A DNA stretch of 64,000 bases from an uncultured Granulosicoccus sp. Its GTDB lineage: Bacteria > Pseudomonadota > Gammaproteobacteria > Granulosicoccales > Granulosicoccaceae. Of the stretch, positions 63,979 through 64,000 are shown piece after piece. Position 1 is the stretch's first letter. Every line of letters begins with the position of its first letter. The translations under genes were made by a program, and so were the position numbers. Under the pieces are notes generated by a model that saw nothing but the letters and a program-made list of their open reading frames with translations, was not told where the DNA came from and did no database searches. The stretch lies in the NCBI GenBank assembly GCA_937924505.1, contig CALDSR010000045.1, positions 19,213 through 83,212 of the forward strand, written 5' to 3'.

Positions 63979-64000
63979 CGTTGCACCTTTAAGGGTTTTG

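Noticed and set aside
1..64000. tRNA genes, CRISPR arrays, insertion sequences, prophage
   Set aside because: No cloverleaf-like T-loop context, regularly spaced repeats, transposase or integrase was found by reading.

Overview
The window looks like chromosome of a free-living, probably marine, gammaproteobacterium of moderate GC content. The inference rests on a crp/vfr gene divergent from a yhfA-like osmC gene, a contiguous trpEGDC operon behind a tryptophan-rich leader peptide, a class I fumarase, rplM-rpsI, tmcA, AMP nucleosidase and a solitary EF-G. No tRNA, rRNA, CRISPR array, insertion sequence or prophage was recognised. The left edge cuts a glycosyltransferase gene; the last small gene at the right edge appears complete.

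Region 1 (1-20,970) is a capsular polysaccharide locus. KpsC-like and KpsS-like proteins point to a capsule built on a Kdo linker and exported by the ABC-transporter route, although the transporter genes are outside the window. Around them lie GT2 (x2), GT4 (x2), GT14 (x2, paralogous) and GT29/sialyltransferase-like enzymes, a UDP-xylose synthase (UXS), RmlA, an uncharacterised protein, a G8-domain beta-helix lipoprotein and a lipoprotein sulfatase. Genes alternate in orientation with convergent overlaps (4, 16 and 76 bp), as in a mosaic surface-polysaccharide island. GT14, UDP-xylose, GT29, sulfatase and a CEMIP-like G8 protein together recall animal glycosaminoglycan metabolism. The rest of the dTDP-rhamnose pathway (rmlC-rmlD-rmlB) sits about 35 kb away at 40.6-43.1 kb.

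Region 2 (20,980-31,000) is mostly housekeeping: a PilB/GspE-like protein whose nucleotide-binding motifs have all decayed, a Cys-rich lipoprotein, fumarase, trpL-trpEGDC with a probable attenuator, crp, osmC, rplM-rpsI. Region 3 (31,000-44,600) is metabolic: a 1303-residue FAD/Fe-S oxidoreductase, dGTPase-like enzyme, Nudix hydrolase, two nitronate-monooxygenase-like proteins, a dimethylglycine dehydrogenase-like flavoprotein, rmlCDB and a DUF4442 protein.

Region 4 (44,560-50,790) encodes an ECF sigma factor with a ChrR-type zinc/cupin anti-sigma factor, divergent from a flavoprotein-DUF1365-CFA synthase-like-DUF3833 operon. In Rhodobacter this gene set belongs to the singlet-oxygen response and lipid modification (cyclopropane/furan fatty acids). 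Here the flavoprotein gene is interrupted by an in-frame TAA 43 codons before a second in-frame stop that overlaps the next gene.

Region 5 (50,750-64,000) carries tmcA, a FAS1 lipoprotein, a CCP-like M14 carboxypeptidase, amn, an operon of two different ATP-grasp enzymes plus an MFS transporter (a candidate undescribed amide-ligase pathway), a membrane-anchored aspartic protease, fusA (EF-G2-like) and an endonuclease/exonuclease/phosphatase-family enzyme.
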